50,647 bases of DNA from a virus: positions 1-50,647 of the IMG/VR virus record IMGVR_UViG_3300036781_000493. The stretch is one strand, 5' to 3'. This document shows positions 1-7,834 of the stretch, piece after piece. Within the stretch, counting starts at the first letter, position 1; the number at the start of each line of letters is the position of its first letter. Both the position numbers and the translations under genes were made by a program. The notes under the pieces were generated by a model. It saw nothing but the letters and a program-made list of their open reading frames with translations. It searched no databases and was not told the origin of the DNA.

Positions 1-127
1 ATCGATTGAATCCATGTTGAGTTCTCCGGAAGCTCAAGCGGTGGCTCCGCGAACGTTCCTTTGAATCGAATTCCTGTTTTCGGATCAGCTTCTTTCATCG
101 GCGATCCGCCACCGACTCTATCGATCT
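1..127. repeat. Terminal direct repeat, left copy (circular-contig overlap)
   Basis: These bases are identical to the last 127 bases of the window. The Sak4-like ATPase gene reads in frame across the joint, so the repeat most likely shows that the assembly is circular rather than marking a packaged terminal repeat. An overlap of 127 equals a k-mer size often used by assemblers (inference). The unique length is then 50,520 bp. Confidence 0.95.
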
Positions 128-887
128 TCTGACGAAAATCAATTTCGAACTTGCCTTGAATGTTGATTTGCATCCAGCCAACTTCATTGAAGAATTTGCT
201 CATGGCGAATCCATGAGGCTTGGAGCAAGAAGAAACCGAGGTGATGTTCTCCTTGACAATCATGTCTTTGGCTTTAGGGGCCGCAGAACCTCTTGGCTTT
301 TCGAGTCTCTCGTAGTGCTCAGGGTGTGCCTGAACAATAACATGGACTGGGCAGTGTTGTATATAACTACCGAGTAGATTCGCCCGTCGACTCGCATCAC
401 CGTAAGCAGCTTGCCCTCCTTCATTGAAGGTTTCAAACGAGACTCCATTGCGCTTTGCTGAGTCTTGGAGGAGTTGAAGCATCGCCGCAGTCCAGGAATC
501 GAGGACGATGATAATTCCGTAAGGTACGTTGGTGGTTCGAATTTGCAGAATCGTGTCGGTAGGGAGAGGCGCACCTTGACCATATGGCATCTCCAGTCTT
601 TTGTTCCAGCGAAAGAGTCGTTTCGTGTGGAATGCACCGAACAATTCAATAGCGAAGTCATATGGCATATGGGTCGCAACATAATGCGTTCTGCCCATGG
701 CCTCAGGGCTGTGCTTGATTCTTTTCTTGACAGTGCTCAAACCATTGTCAGCGTCGATATAAAGAACTGTGAATCCATCCAAGATCGCATCCGCTACCCA
801 ATCGGTCTTGCCGGTTTTACTTGCTCCAACCAACAGAAGATGAACTGGTGATGGAGTCTCGGGTTCGTCCTGTAGAGTAGTTGACAC
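1..887 (-). CDS. Sak4/AAA_24-like RecA-fold ATPase, N-terminal part (gene crosses the contig joint)
   Basis: This is the first 295 codons of a 344-residue P-loop ATPase whose end lies at 50373-50520 on the circle. A Walker A motif GASKTGKT is at residues 21-28, directly after a hydrophobic strand LLLV, and a Walker B-like strand IIIVLDSW is near 125-132. This is the layout of phage Sak4/RecA-core recombinases (AAA_24 family), which promote single-strand annealing with a partner ssDNA-binding protein. The next gene upstream of the joint, at 49784-50338, is a plausible partner. I chose the GTG at 887 because the frame is closed by a TAA at 921-923, there is no ATG before the P-loop, and an AAGGA lies about 10 bases upstream. 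The ATPase call is firm; the Sak4 label is an inference. Confidence 0.85.
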   Translation of the reverse strand, partial: MSTTLQDEPETPSPVHLLLVGASKTGKTDWVADAILDGFTVLYIDADNGLSTVKKRIKHSPEAMGRTHYVATHMPYDFAIELFGAFHTKRLFRWNKRLEMPYGQGAPLPTDTILQIRTTNVPYGIIIVLDSWTAAMLQLLQDSAKRNGVSFETFNEGGQAAYGDASRRANLLGSYIQHCPVHVIVQAHPEHYERLEKPRGSAAPKAKDMIVKENITSVSSCSKPHGFAMSKFFNEVGWMQINIQGKFEIDFRQKIDRVGGGSPMKEADPKTGIRFKGTFAEPPLELPENSTWIQS

Positions 888-931
888 GATCTTGGTATCC
901 TTATGATTCAGTAATGAACGTTAATGGAGTC

Positions 932-1426
932 TTAACGCTCTATCGAGGTTTCATTCATGATCATGGCACGATCCATGATCTCCTGTTCCATGTGCATTGC
1001 GTCATCTGCGAGTCGCTTATTGAGCGGAACGACCGAAGCGCTTTTCAATCCTTTGAATCGCCGAGTCCCTTCCAGTGCAGCAACATTTCCAGTCTTAACA
1101 TACTCTGAAACCGCGTCTTTGTCAAGACCCCCCGCAATTTTCTCCAAGTAGTCTGAGTCACTCGACGCCTCACCGCTGGCTTCCGATGCAGGCTTACCCG
1201 TCATCACTCTCGGCTCAAGATCATGAGCGACAGCGATGTTGTATGGAATCCTGACGAGGCACTTCACTCGATCATAAGACAGCGGCTGAAAATTGTTGAC
1301 TGGAGTCAAATCCACGATGTCATCCGTGTCGATACGGATTTTGCCGACCATTGAGTCGGTGACAGTGAATACAGCGCGCGAGCGAGTGATCGAGTGCAGG
1401 AACAGATAAACTTGAACGTCTTTCAT
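932..1426 (-). CDS. Hypothetical early protein (164 aa)
   Basis: I do not recognise this protein. The first 75 residues look beta-rich, with the hydrophobic strands VQVYLFLHS and KCLVRIPYNIAVA. An acidic Ser/Asp linker follows, and the C-terminal half is helical and charged. A good ribosome site (GGAGAG, about 5 bases before ATG) supports the start. It lies 44 bases upstream of the ATPase gene and shares its transcript, so a role in early or replication functions is possible but unproven. Confidence 0.8.
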   Translation of the reverse strand: MKDVQVYLFLHSITRSRAVFTVTDSMVGKIRIDTDDIVDLTPVNNFQPLSYDRVKCLVRIPYNIAVAHDLEPRVMTGKPASEASGEASSDSDYLEKIAGGLDKDAVSEYVKTGNVAALEGTRRFKGLKSASVVPLNKRLADDAMHMEQEIMDRAMIMNETSIER

Positions 1427-1492
1427 TGAGTCTCTCCAGGGTTGAATCCGAGTGATAAAAGCTGAGTGGCTGGATTAGTTCCGCTCAGAAAC

Positions 1493-1645
1493 TTAAAGCC
1501 AGAGTCCCCAAGGGCTAGCAAGCCCCTGAATGAATCGAATGAGCCAGACAACAGCGAGAGTTGCGCAGGCTACGCAAGTGATGACTGTGATGAAGGCAAC
1601 GATAGATTCGACAATGAGTAGAATCCACTTAAAGATTTTACTCAT
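1493..1645 (-). CDS. Small one- or two-pass membrane protein (50 aa)
   Basis: This short gene begins at the ATG at 1645, 8 bases inside the end of the preceding secreted-protein gene, so the two are probably translationally coupled. The product begins MSKIFKWILLIVES and is almost entirely hydrophobic to about residue 38. It then has one Arg and ends in a short aromatic tail. It must sit in the inner membrane. A longer version of the same frame, starting near 1807, would merely shadow the upstream gene. Its function is unknown; the pairing suggests an envelope-directed function such as superinfection exclusion (inference). Confidence 0.6.
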   Translation of the reverse strand: MSKIFKWILLIVESIVAFITVITCVACATLAVVWLIRFIQGLASPWGLWL

Positions 1646-2018
1646 TGAACTTAATCCGCAGCATTGCCACGCAGAACTTGTGCCGCTGCTGTTGAGTCTG
1701 CAGCTTCTCAGTGATGAACTGATCGGCCTGCAAAAGCACCTCAGCATAGACTCTATCGACGCTATCGACATTGAGTCCCTGAATGAGGATGGCGGCGGTG
1801 ATAGCATTCTGCGTGTCGGTGTCGGTGAACGGCTTGATCGAGCAAACTCGATTCGCTGCGATCATGCCAACCGAGGAAGTCAGATATTCGACTGCGAGTC
1901 GATTGACTCCAGGCGGAAGACTTGTTTCCTCCGCCTTAGCCGGTTTCAAGATAGCCGCTGTGAGGGCAACGCTGGCCGCTGCCAATGCTATCAAATGCCA
2001 ATTGAGTCTCATTGCCAT
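1638..2018 (-). CDS. Exported early protein with signal peptide (126 aa)
   Basis: The N terminus is a classic Sec signal: a positively charged MAMRLNW start, a hydrophobic stretch HLIALAAASVALTAAIL and a cleavage site after AKA near residue 29. The mature part of about 97 residues is mostly helical, with two cysteines that could form one disulphide. I do not recognise the family. It is unusual to export a protein from an early phage operon. Together with the overlapping 50-residue membrane protein it suggests an early change to the host envelope, for example exclusion of other phages (inference). It lies between unknown genes in the leftward operon. Confidence 0.75.
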   Translation of the reverse strand: MAMRLNWHLIALAAASVALTAAILKPAKAEETSLPPGVNRLAVEYLTSSVGMIAANRVCSIKPFTDTDTQNAITAAILIQGLNVDSVDRVYAEVLLQADQFITEKLQTQQQRHKFCVAMLRIKFNE

Positions 2019-2023
2019 ATCTC

Positions 2024-2446
2024 CTACTCGTTATTGGTTTTGGAGAGAGCAGCTTCTTCTCGAGTCACCTCATCCAACTTTTGGCCGCCACTGTCAAGCC
2101 AGAGTTGGAATCTTTCATCCCATGTCTTACCCATTCTAAAGGCTTGCAGCCGGCAGATTGGCATGAGATTCATGAGCTTTTCGATATCATCGACTCCGTA
2201 AATTATCATCACGGAGTCCAATTGCTGTCGAAGAGAGATCGTCGTGTCGGTCTCATCTTCCATGGTGACTTGCTCAGGAATCAACTGCAAAGTTGTGTGA
2301 GCGATCTTACAAAAATAGGCGGCGGCATGCGAATAGAATCGCATATCGCCATCGGGCAAGAGTCCGCCTTCAGCCTGCGTCCAACCGTGCATGATCGGAC
2401 CAATCAGGATGGCATGTCCTTCAAGGGTTTCTCGATTCTTGGCCAT
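2024..2446 (-). CDS. Hypothetical early protein (140 aa)
   Basis: I do not recognise this family. The protein is soluble and mixed alpha/beta, with a Gly-rich start (HAILIGPIMHGW) and a helical acidic C-terminal half. Its ATG overlaps the stop of the MazG-type gene as TGATG, which indicates translational coupling. The tight coupling to nucleotide metabolism genes hints at a DNA-metabolism role, without direct evidence. Confidence 0.8.
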   Translation of the reverse strand: MAKNRETLEGHAILIGPIMHGWTQAEGGLLPDGDMRFYSHAAAYFCKIAHTTLQLIPEQVTMEDETDTTISLRQQLDSVMIIYGVDDIEKLMNLMPICRLQAFRMGKTWDERFQLWLDSGGQKLDEVTREEAALSKTNNE

Positions 2447-2865
2447 CAGACTACCGGAATCTCATGACGCGCAACCAGTTTCCTGATATTACGCTCAGCG
2501 AGGTGATCGAAAGAGAGTCCAAAGAAAGTGAGGGCTTCACTGAGATAGTAAAGTGCGTCCCCCATTTCATCCAGAATCTTTGTCTTTCTTTCTGCCGACA
2601 CGGTCATCTTTCCTTTGGAATCCATGGCCCAGTCCTCCTCACGAATCACCTTGCCGAGTTCGTCGGCCACTTCACCAGCTTCACCCGCCAGTTTCAGGAA
2701 CACGTAACATGCACCTTCGAAAGAATCGGGACGGTTGGTAGTCCGCATCGACCTAGTGAATGCCTGATAAGCATCGAGCGTATGGTATTCACCCTTGTTG
2801 TCGAGTGCGTTGAATTTTTCGACTCTCAAGGCAACGAGGGTTTTATCGAGTGGTTTCTTGGTCAT
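2446..2865 (-). CDS. MazG-like nucleotide pyrophosphohydrolase
   Basis: The 139-residue protein has the MazG/all-alpha NTP-PPase signature. A helix with AGEAGEVADELGK supplies the ExxE pair, and a second helix with KILDEMGDALYYL supplies ExxD. These residues bind Mg2+ and cleave NTPs or (p)ppGpp to monophosphate and PPi. Phage versions are thought to clean the nucleotide pool or lower (p)ppGpp during infection. The ATG at 2865 was preferred to longer starts because GGAGG lies 9 bases upstream and the next gene ends at 2870. It is coupled by TGATG to the gene downstream. The family call is confident; the natural substrate is unknown. Confidence 0.9.
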   Translation of the reverse strand: MTKKPLDKTLVALRVEKFNALDNKGEYHTLDAYQAFTRSMRTTNRPDSFEGACYVFLKLAGEAGEVADELGKVIREEDWAMDSKGKMTVSAERKTKILDEMGDALYYLSEALTFFGLSFDHLAERNIRKLVARHEIPVV

Positions 2866-2869
2866 GACT

Positions 2870-3847
2870 CTAGGCCTCCAATACCCAGTAGGGTTCATAA
2901 ATGCGCGACTCCTTACGGAAGTCTTGACGCTCTGCAGCGAACCAATTCTGCAAAAATTCCGGTTCACGACGATGGCACACATCCAGGAATCCGCATGGTG
3001 TGCCATAGAACGAGCAGCCGTGAGAACGACGTGGCCAGAATCCTCTCTGGCCCATGTCAATCATTCTACGGAGACGTTCGTTCTTTGCTTCAATAGATTC
3101 GAATATCTCATCAGACTCCAAATGGTATGTCTGAGGGTTTGTCTCCGGAAGTCCATGCTCCCCGAATTCGGCGATGAAATACGTAACATCCATCCCTTCT
3201 TCTCGCCACGGGAGTCCAATGGCTTCACTGAGAACGAAACCGTATTGTCCTGCCTGCCCAGAGAATCGAAAACTTGCCTGTTGAGCTTGCTCTCCCAGAA
3301 TCGTGGTTTTAAGGTCACAAACCATGTATCGGTTTCGTTGCCGACGATGACGGAGAACCCAATCGATCTTCCCTTGAGTCGCAAGGTAAACCGGTGTTCC
3401 ATGAACAGGGTGCGGGAAGCTTCCAAGTGAAATATGATCGATTCGCCAGGGCAATTCAATAGCATATTTGCCATCCGGAAGCCGAGCCACTTCCCAATCC
3501 TGCCAAAAGGAATCGTTTCGAATTGCTTCAAGTAGAAGGAATGCGTTGCCGAGAGTTCGCCGGTGATCAATAAGCCCCGAGTCACGTCGTTTATCCTCCA
3601 GTTTCCAAGGCCAAAATTTGAGCAGAGTCAAATCACTGGCAGTGATGTTACCTTCCTTTGTCCACTCCTGAGTGGCCTCATGAAGGGCGGTTCCTACCTC
3701 AGCCGCGAGTCCCATTGTTTCTTGAAGAGGAAACTCTTCATAGATGTGACGGAACTCAAAGCGTCGAGGGCAAGACTCAAAGGTGCCATCAATAGAATGG
3801 GAAGTGATGATGTATCTGGGCTTCGGTGGGTTGACAAGCTGAGCCAT
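2870..3847 (-). CDS. PD-(D/E)XK nuclease of the Cas4/RecB type with likely Fe-S cluster
   Basis: The 325-residue protein starts with the TSHSIDGTFESCPRRF pattern of the PDDEXK_1/Cas4 family, giving Cys26. A conserved ALHEA helix is near residue 55, then GKIDWVL and VCDLKTT (around 160-182) give the catalytic Asp and D-x-K residues, followed by the QAGQYGFVL helix. Three C-terminal cysteines (C-x6-C-x5-C around 277-290) complete the four needed for a 4Fe-4S cluster, as in Cas4 and AddB. Such enzymes are ssDNA exonucleases that process ends for recombination or degrade host DNA. It probably works with the RecD-like helicase and the Sak4-like ATPase in the same operon. Confidence 0.88.
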   Translation of the reverse strand: MAQLVNPPKPRYIITSHSIDGTFESCPRRFEFRHIYEEFPLQETMGLAAEVGTALHEATQEWTKEGNITASDLTLLKFWPWKLEDKRRDSGLIDHRRTLGNAFLLLEAIRNDSFWQDWEVARLPDGKYAIELPWRIDHISLGSFPHPVHGTPVYLATQGKIDWVLRHRRQRNRYMVCDLKTTILGEQAQQASFRFSGQAGQYGFVLSEAIGLPWREEGMDVTYFIAEFGEHGLPETNPQTYHLESDEIFESIEAKNERLRRMIDMGQRGFWPRRSHGCSFYGTPCGFLDVCHRREPEFLQNWFAAERQDFRKESRIYEPYWVLEA

Positions 3848-3848
3848 T

Positions 3849-4007
3849 TTACATTCCTATTGTGTCGAGTCGATAAGCCCAACTTATGTTCATAATGATA
3901 CCATCTTTATCTCGATAGCATCCTTCAATATAAGCGATGACTCGACACTCGGTTGCATTCATTTGTTTAAAGGATTGACAAACTTTAAACGAGCGAGTGG
4001 CCCACAT
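3849..4007 (-). CDS. Small hypothetical protein (52 aa), translationally coupled
   Basis: This gene fills what would otherwise be a 159-base gap. Its ATG at 4007 overlaps the stop of the upstream gene as TGATG and has GGAG six bases before it. Its TAA lies just ahead of the nuclease gene start at 3847. The product begins MWATRSFKVCQSFKQ and contains IAYIEGCYRDKDG and NISWAYRLDT, which look like beta strands. It has three cysteines. Both ends fit tightly with its neighbours, which supports a real gene. The function is unknown. Confidence 0.75.
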   Translation of the reverse strand: MWATRSFKVCQSFKQMNATECRVIAYIEGCYRDKDGIIMNISWAYRLDTIGM

Positions 4008-4624
4008 CAAAGACTCCAATCATCGCCGCCAATATCGGCAAGCTTTTGAATGGTGTCTGCCGGCAATGCATTAAGATCAAGAGTCATTGCATTGTCGCCG
4101 AAGCGATTCTTAGCCTTGACATTACCAGCCTTGGCCTTAGCTTTGTCGGACTTCTTGATTCCAGTCTCAAGTGCACGTTCACGCACTGTTCGAATGAAGT
4201 GAATGATGTTGGCAATGTCCTTGTCAATCATCAGTCCTTCGAGTTCGGGCTGAGTCTGGAGTTCTGTGTAGATTTTCTTGACGTAGTTTCTGCAGGTATC
4301 GACATTGAAATCATCGATACCAGTATCTCTGGCGAGAAGTGAGTCAAACCTTGCCAAGAGCTCACGGAAGTCCTTCGGCTCTTCTGCGAATAAGTATGAA
4401 TGATCTTGCTCAATAGCCACCGTCTTCGCTTGAGCCTTAGCGACCGAGGATGAAAGTAGATTCTTGGGCTTGACGGCAGGAACCATCGGAATCGACGCAA
4501 CCGTCTCCGTGTTAACTTCTGGCGTGACGACAGGCGTAGAATCGACAATTTTGGCATCTTCGATAGACTCCTTAGCCTTCATCGATTGAATGAGGCTAGT
4601 CTTTGAGAACGAAAACTTAGTCAT
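4007..4624 (-). CDS. Hypothetical early protein (205 aa) with RFG motif
   Basis: I do not recognise this protein. The first 75 residues are a low-complexity linker rich in Val, Pro, Thr and Ala. Residues 75-160 form a helical domain (DFRELLARFDSLLARD, IANIIHFIRTVRERA). A basic Lys/Ala stretch follows, then KNRFGDNAMTLDLN. That RFG-plus-acidic segment resembles the ends of two other early proteins in this genome (at 7835 and 9177). The ATG overlaps the end of the gene upstream and has GAGG eight bases before it. The disordered, basic tail suggests binding to nucleic acid or a partner protein (inference). Confidence 0.8.
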   Translation of the reverse strand: MTKFSFSKTSLIQSMKAKESIEDAKIVDSTPVVTPEVNTETVASIPMVPAVKPKNLLSSSVAKAQAKTVAIEQDHSYLFAEEPKDFRELLARFDSLLARDTGIDDFNVDTCRNYVKKIYTELQTQPELEGLMIDKDIANIIHFIRTVRERALETGIKKSDKAKAKAGNVKAKNRFGDNAMTLDLNALPADTIQKLADIGGDDWSL

Positions 4625-4965
4625 AAATCAACCTCACAAGAGTTGGCAAGATTCCGCATCATTTGCAACTGCGTCATGCGGAATTTCAAGGCGTAGCTTT
4701 CTTTGACGACTCCATCAAGTTTGAAGTCGCCGAATGGGATAGCTTCGAAACCGAATAGACTCACAGTCTGCCCAGCCTTGGCCTTCATGGATCGAAGCCG
4801 AGTTAGTTCACTGCGAAGAATCTTCACAGTATGCAGGCCGCGTCCTTTGACGGTCAAGAGAACCACCGGTTCAGACGTGTCTTGCTTAAACATACGAAGC
4901 ATGGTTTCCAGAATCTGCGGCCCGGAAAGATCATGAATCGATGCGTCAATCAGTCTGTGAGTCAT
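4621..4965 (-). CDS. Hypothetical early protein (114 aa)
   Basis: This is an unrecognised small soluble protein, with a beta strand EPVVLLTVKGRGLHTVKI followed by helices and a Gly/Phe-rich loop. It overlaps both neighbours: TAATG at its start with the 146-residue gene, and 4 bases at its end with the 205-residue gene. Such tight packing implies coupled translation and a shared process. No catalytic motif is visible. Confidence 0.78.
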   Translation of the reverse strand: MTHRLIDASIHDLSGPQILETMLRMFKQDTSEPVVLLTVKGRGLHTVKILRSELTRLRSMKAKAGQTVSLFGFEAIPFGDFKLDGVVKESYALKFRMTQLQMMRNLANSCEVDL

Positions 4966-5405
4966 TACAGTCCCACTTTCCGATTGAGCATATCACGTGG
5001 TCTTATGGGAGCCAACTTAAATGTTATCTCTTCAATCGCTTCTGCCCGGAGGTCAACGTAGCCTTGACTGGTTGCAGTAACTGAGAGAGCGTCCAAGTAG
5101 GCTTGAAGTGACTCAAGCACTTTCTTGTATGCCACCACTTCAGCCGATTGATCCTGATGCTCAGGCAACTCAACTACCTGAATATGCAACGGAGGCCAAC
5201 CGTCTCCGAGAATACCTATCTGAATCAATGCGCCACCATTTAAGGCAGACACCTCACGCTCGGTGGGTTCCCAGAGAGTCACCATTTCATTGCACAAGGC
5301 TCCATCAGGAGTGTGTGCAGGACGATCCAGAATGCAAAGCCCCAGGTAGCCCTGCTGTTTGCCAACGTTGACTCTTGTCGCCCCTGCGACCATTTTATTC
5401 ATCAT
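4965..5405 (-). CDS. Hypothetical early protein (146 aa)
   Basis: This is an unrecognised protein. The N-terminal half is beta-rich and Gly-rich (GYLGLCILDRPAH, LIQIGILGDGW) and the C-terminal half is helical (KKVLESLQAYLDALS). I chose the ATG at 5405, the first of a Met-Met pair, because GGAG lies eight bases upstream. A start ten codons further out would run deep into the previous gene. It overlaps the preceding zinc-finger-like gene by 11 bases and the next gene by one. Confidence 0.75.
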   Translation of the reverse strand: MMNKMVAGATRVNVGKQQGYLGLCILDRPAHTPDGALCNEMVTLWEPTEREVSALNGGALIQIGILGDGWPPLHIQVVELPEHQDQSAEVVAYKKVLESLQAYLDALSVTATSQGYVDLRAEAIEEITFKLAPIRPRDMLNRKVGL

Positions 5406-5616
5406 GGTGCCAACTCCAGAATTGATTGATTCCAACGGCTGCCGTAGACAACTTAGTTATCTCCATCAGCTCATTTGCGATTTCGACTCCGCATTTATCA
5501 TGTAAGACAACCTTAGGAAACTTAGAGAGCTGCCCAAAACAGTTATACGGAGTCGTTCCGAATTGATTCGTAGACGCATTTCCGCACCAACAGCAGTGAA
5601 AACGACGAAGAGTCAT
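5395..5616 (-). CDS. Small cysteine-rich protein, possible zinc binder (73 aa)
   Basis: The start codon follows directly after the stop of the helicase gene. The product has a cysteine cluster near its N terminus (HCCWCGN), another Cys at YNCFG and a HDKCG further on, which could make a small zinc ribbon. This is a pattern-level guess, not a family match. Its position directly behind the helicase suggests that it is co-expressed and may assist in DNA metabolism. Confidence 0.65.
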   Translation of the reverse strand: MTLRRFHCCWCGNASTNQFGTTPYNCFGQLSKFPKVVLHDKCGVEIANELMEITKLSTAAVGINQFWSWHHDE

Positions 5617-7677
5617 CTACCGATTGCCTATTTCGTACGAAAAGGTATTTTGCGTGTCATCGAATTCTTCGATGCTAAGTGGTACGTTAACTCGGAGACG
5701 AACCCCCGGCGCCACTTGCTTACCCTCAGTGGCCATCTTACGATACGACTCGACTTTTTCCGCAATGGTGCGTCCAAAAATCTTTTGTTTCTGAATAGCG
5801 TGGTTAAGACCACTTGTCGTATAGAGTATGATGACTCTCTTAGTCGCACGAGTGATAGCTGTGTATAGCCACTCTCGGCACAGTTGTTGCTTCTGACCAT
5901 GGTGTACGATGATAATAGCAGTATCGAACTGCGAGCCTTGGCATTTAGCGACGGTGGAGCAGAACGCCAAGTGTAAGGACTCAACACCGGCTTTTGATGA
6001 GAAAGTGCGTGACGCGCCGTTATCGAATTTAACAACGACCGAGTGGGATGCAAGCCCGCCGCCTTCCGCGTCATCTTCTTCGTCGTCCTCATGATTGAAT
6101 CCCTCAGCGTTGATGTCATCAAAATCGGTATTGGCCAGCGCGTCAAGGTCGTCTAGGGCTTTCGTTCGGCCAAGGTTGATATGAGCAATACGAGTCCGTA
6201 CCTCAACTTGCACTTCATCCTCAGCACCGAAAAGCTTATAGTCGCCTGAGTATTTGACATTGCGGAAAATGTCTTGGATGACTCCAGTCATCCCATTAGT
6301 GACTCTCTCATCCTTATCCGGAGCTTCATTCTTTGTAGCCATGACACGAAGTCCGACTCCGAACTTAGGCTGTCGGCGGCCCGCATCGATGATGTACCGA
6401 ACGTGGCCTTCCTTTGGTGGTTGAATCAAGATGCTGAGAGCCTCATTCAATGGAGCTTGCTGAACCATTGAGGTGTCAACGGAGTCATCAAACCCATTTC
6501 CAGCCGTCATTACCCGGTCCCGATATGGATCGTAAACGAGTGGACTCGTCGGATCGCTTTCGTCTATCCTGCGTGTTCGGACCTGTTGAAGAATAGCGAG
6601 AATCTGTTGTTGTGCTTTCCTTGGATTCCCGTCCAATTCGAACCCAGCCACTCGCCAGTCCGGATTGTCTTTTGTAGTATCGAATGTTGGGCGCTTTCCG
6701 TTCAGCACCTGATGGGCCACTTCCACGATTCGATTCGCTCCGGCCTCCTTCTGCCTGTGCACTTTCGTTAGCTCGAACACGGGCCACCGCGAGAGCGCAT
6801 ACGCGAAGACAGGTTGGCCAATGATTGGAGGTAGCTGATTCAAATCCCCGGTCATATACACACGGGTTCCCGGTTTCAGGGCAGCTAAGAGTTGCTTCCA
6901 TAGGTCGAGTCCTACCATTGATGCTTCATCGATGATGACTACATCGTGTTCGCATTTGTTAGTGTTGTGGCGGGTGGGCACAAAGATTCGAGTCTTCTTG
7001 CCGGTCTTAGTGGAAATGGTTTCCTCCGGCTTGAATTCTAAAAAGCCATGTATTGTCTTACAAGCTGCTCCCATCCAATCTGGCTGGTTGTACTTGATGA
7101 CTTGGCTTGCCATCCCTGTGAATGCAATGAGAGCGATGTTGAGTCCTTGCCCTCCTGGAAGCTGTCGTACATGAATAATGTTCCCTCCTGACTCTGTGAC
7201 TCCGTAGATGAGTTCTTGGAGCACAAATTTCTGGACGGTAGTCTTTCCCGTTCCAGCCGCGCCAATAAGGCAAGCGTACTGATGTTTGACAAGCTGCCGG
7301 ACAGCCTCAGCTTGAGACTCATCGAGTTCGATGTCCGTGGGAGCAAGTCCGGAACTTTCAGCCGGTGGGACTCTGAATCCATGATAAACTGCACCATCGA
7401 TGTCGTAGTCTCTATCTTCATATTCGCGGTGCGAGTCATCGATCGAATCCTCTCTGTCAATATCTCGAACTGAGTTGAATGCTTCCTCGTCCTTGACGAT
7501 CTGTTCGGCGACGATTTCGGAAGATTCAAGAATCTCAGCGACAATTTCGTTTACTTTGTCCTCTTCCGGTTTGGTGAGGGCAATGGTTGACTCAAGCTCA
7601 CGTGCCTGTTCCAGAAAGGATTTGCGGGCAAGCGCACGGGCAAAGAGAGAGTTGTTACGTGGCATTGGATTCGACAT
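5617..7677 (-). CDS. RecD/TraA-like superfamily 1B DNA helicase
   Basis: The 686-residue ATPase has Walker A GAAGTGKTT at about 138-146, Walker B VVIIDEASMV at about 245-254 and the helicase segment LTKVHRQ. The C-terminal motif TAITRATKRVIIL, near residue 603, is typical of RecD2, Dda and TraA helicases. These unwind DNA 5' to 3'. In phages they act in recombination, replication start or repair. The first 110 residues are acidic and probably regulatory. An acidic stretch (DDEEDDAEGGG) is inserted in the C-terminal half before motif VI. The neighbouring Cas4-like nuclease suggests a RecBCD/AddAB-like pairing (inference). The start fits a 46-residue gene that ends one base upstream. Confidence 0.92.
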   Translation of the reverse strand: MSNPMPRNNSLFARALARKSFLEQARELESTIALTKPEEDKVNEIVAEILESSEIVAEQIVKDEEAFNSVRDIDREDSIDDSHREYEDRDYDIDGAVYHGFRVPPAESSGLAPTDIELDESQAEAVRQLVKHQYACLIGAAGTGKTTVQKFVLQELIYGVTESGGNIIHVRQLPGGQGLNIALIAFTGMASQVIKYNQPDWMGAACKTIHGFLEFKPEETISTKTGKKTRIFVPTRHNTNKCEHDVVIIDEASMVGLDLWKQLLAALKPGTRVYMTGDLNQLPPIIGQPVFAYALSRWPVFELTKVHRQKEAGANRIVEVAHQVLNGKRPTFDTTKDNPDWRVAGFELDGNPRKAQQQILAILQQVRTRRIDESDPTSPLVYDPYRDRVMTAGNGFDDSVDTSMVQQAPLNEALSILIQPPKEGHVRYIIDAGRRQPKFGVGLRVMATKNEAPDKDERVTNGMTGVIQDIFRNVKYSGDYKLFGAEDEVQVEVRTRIAHINLGRTKALDDLDALANTDFDDINAEGFNHEDDEEDDAEGGGLASHSVVVKFDNGASRTFSSKAGVESLHLAFCSTVAKCQGSQFDTAIIIVHHGQKQQLCREWLYTAITRATKRVIILYTTSGLNHAIQKQKIFGRTIAEKVESYRKMATEGKQVAPGVRLRVNVPLSIEEFDDTQNTFSYEIGNR

Positions 7678-7678
7678 T

Positions 7679-7819
7679 TTACAACCCCAATGTTTCTTGA
7701 TTCAAGTAATAAAACCAGCCATTGAAATCCTTAATGGCGATGACTTCATCTTCTTGATTCCAAACAAGCCAAATGTAAGGCCAATAATCCCAATCGATCA
7801 TATTATCATAATTGGTCAT
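7679..7819 (-). CDS. Small acidic/aromatic protein (46 aa)
   Basis: This gene was found in the gap before the helicase. The ATG at 7819 has AGGGA about 10 bases upstream, and the TAA lies one base before the helicase ATG. The product is strikingly aromatic: it starts MTNYDNMIDWDYWPYIWLVW and continues with acidic residues and GWFYYLNQE. The aromatic and acidic make-up resembles small phage proteins that bind and inhibit host enzymes, but that comparison is only suggestive. No homologue is recognised. Confidence 0.7.
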   Translation of the reverse strand: MTNYDNMIDWDYWPYIWLVWNQEDEVIAIKDFNGWFYYLNQETLGL

Positions 7820-7834
7820 GACTCAATACTTCCC

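Noticed and set aside
1-127. True packaged terminal repeat
   Set aside because: A gene reads in frame through the joint and the length equals a common assembly k-mer, so an assembly overlap is more likely. Virion end mapping could still change this.
2464-3430. Long rightward frames opposite the MazG-like and Cas4-like genes
   Set aside because: They are mirror frames of two well-supported leftward genes and have no domain signs.
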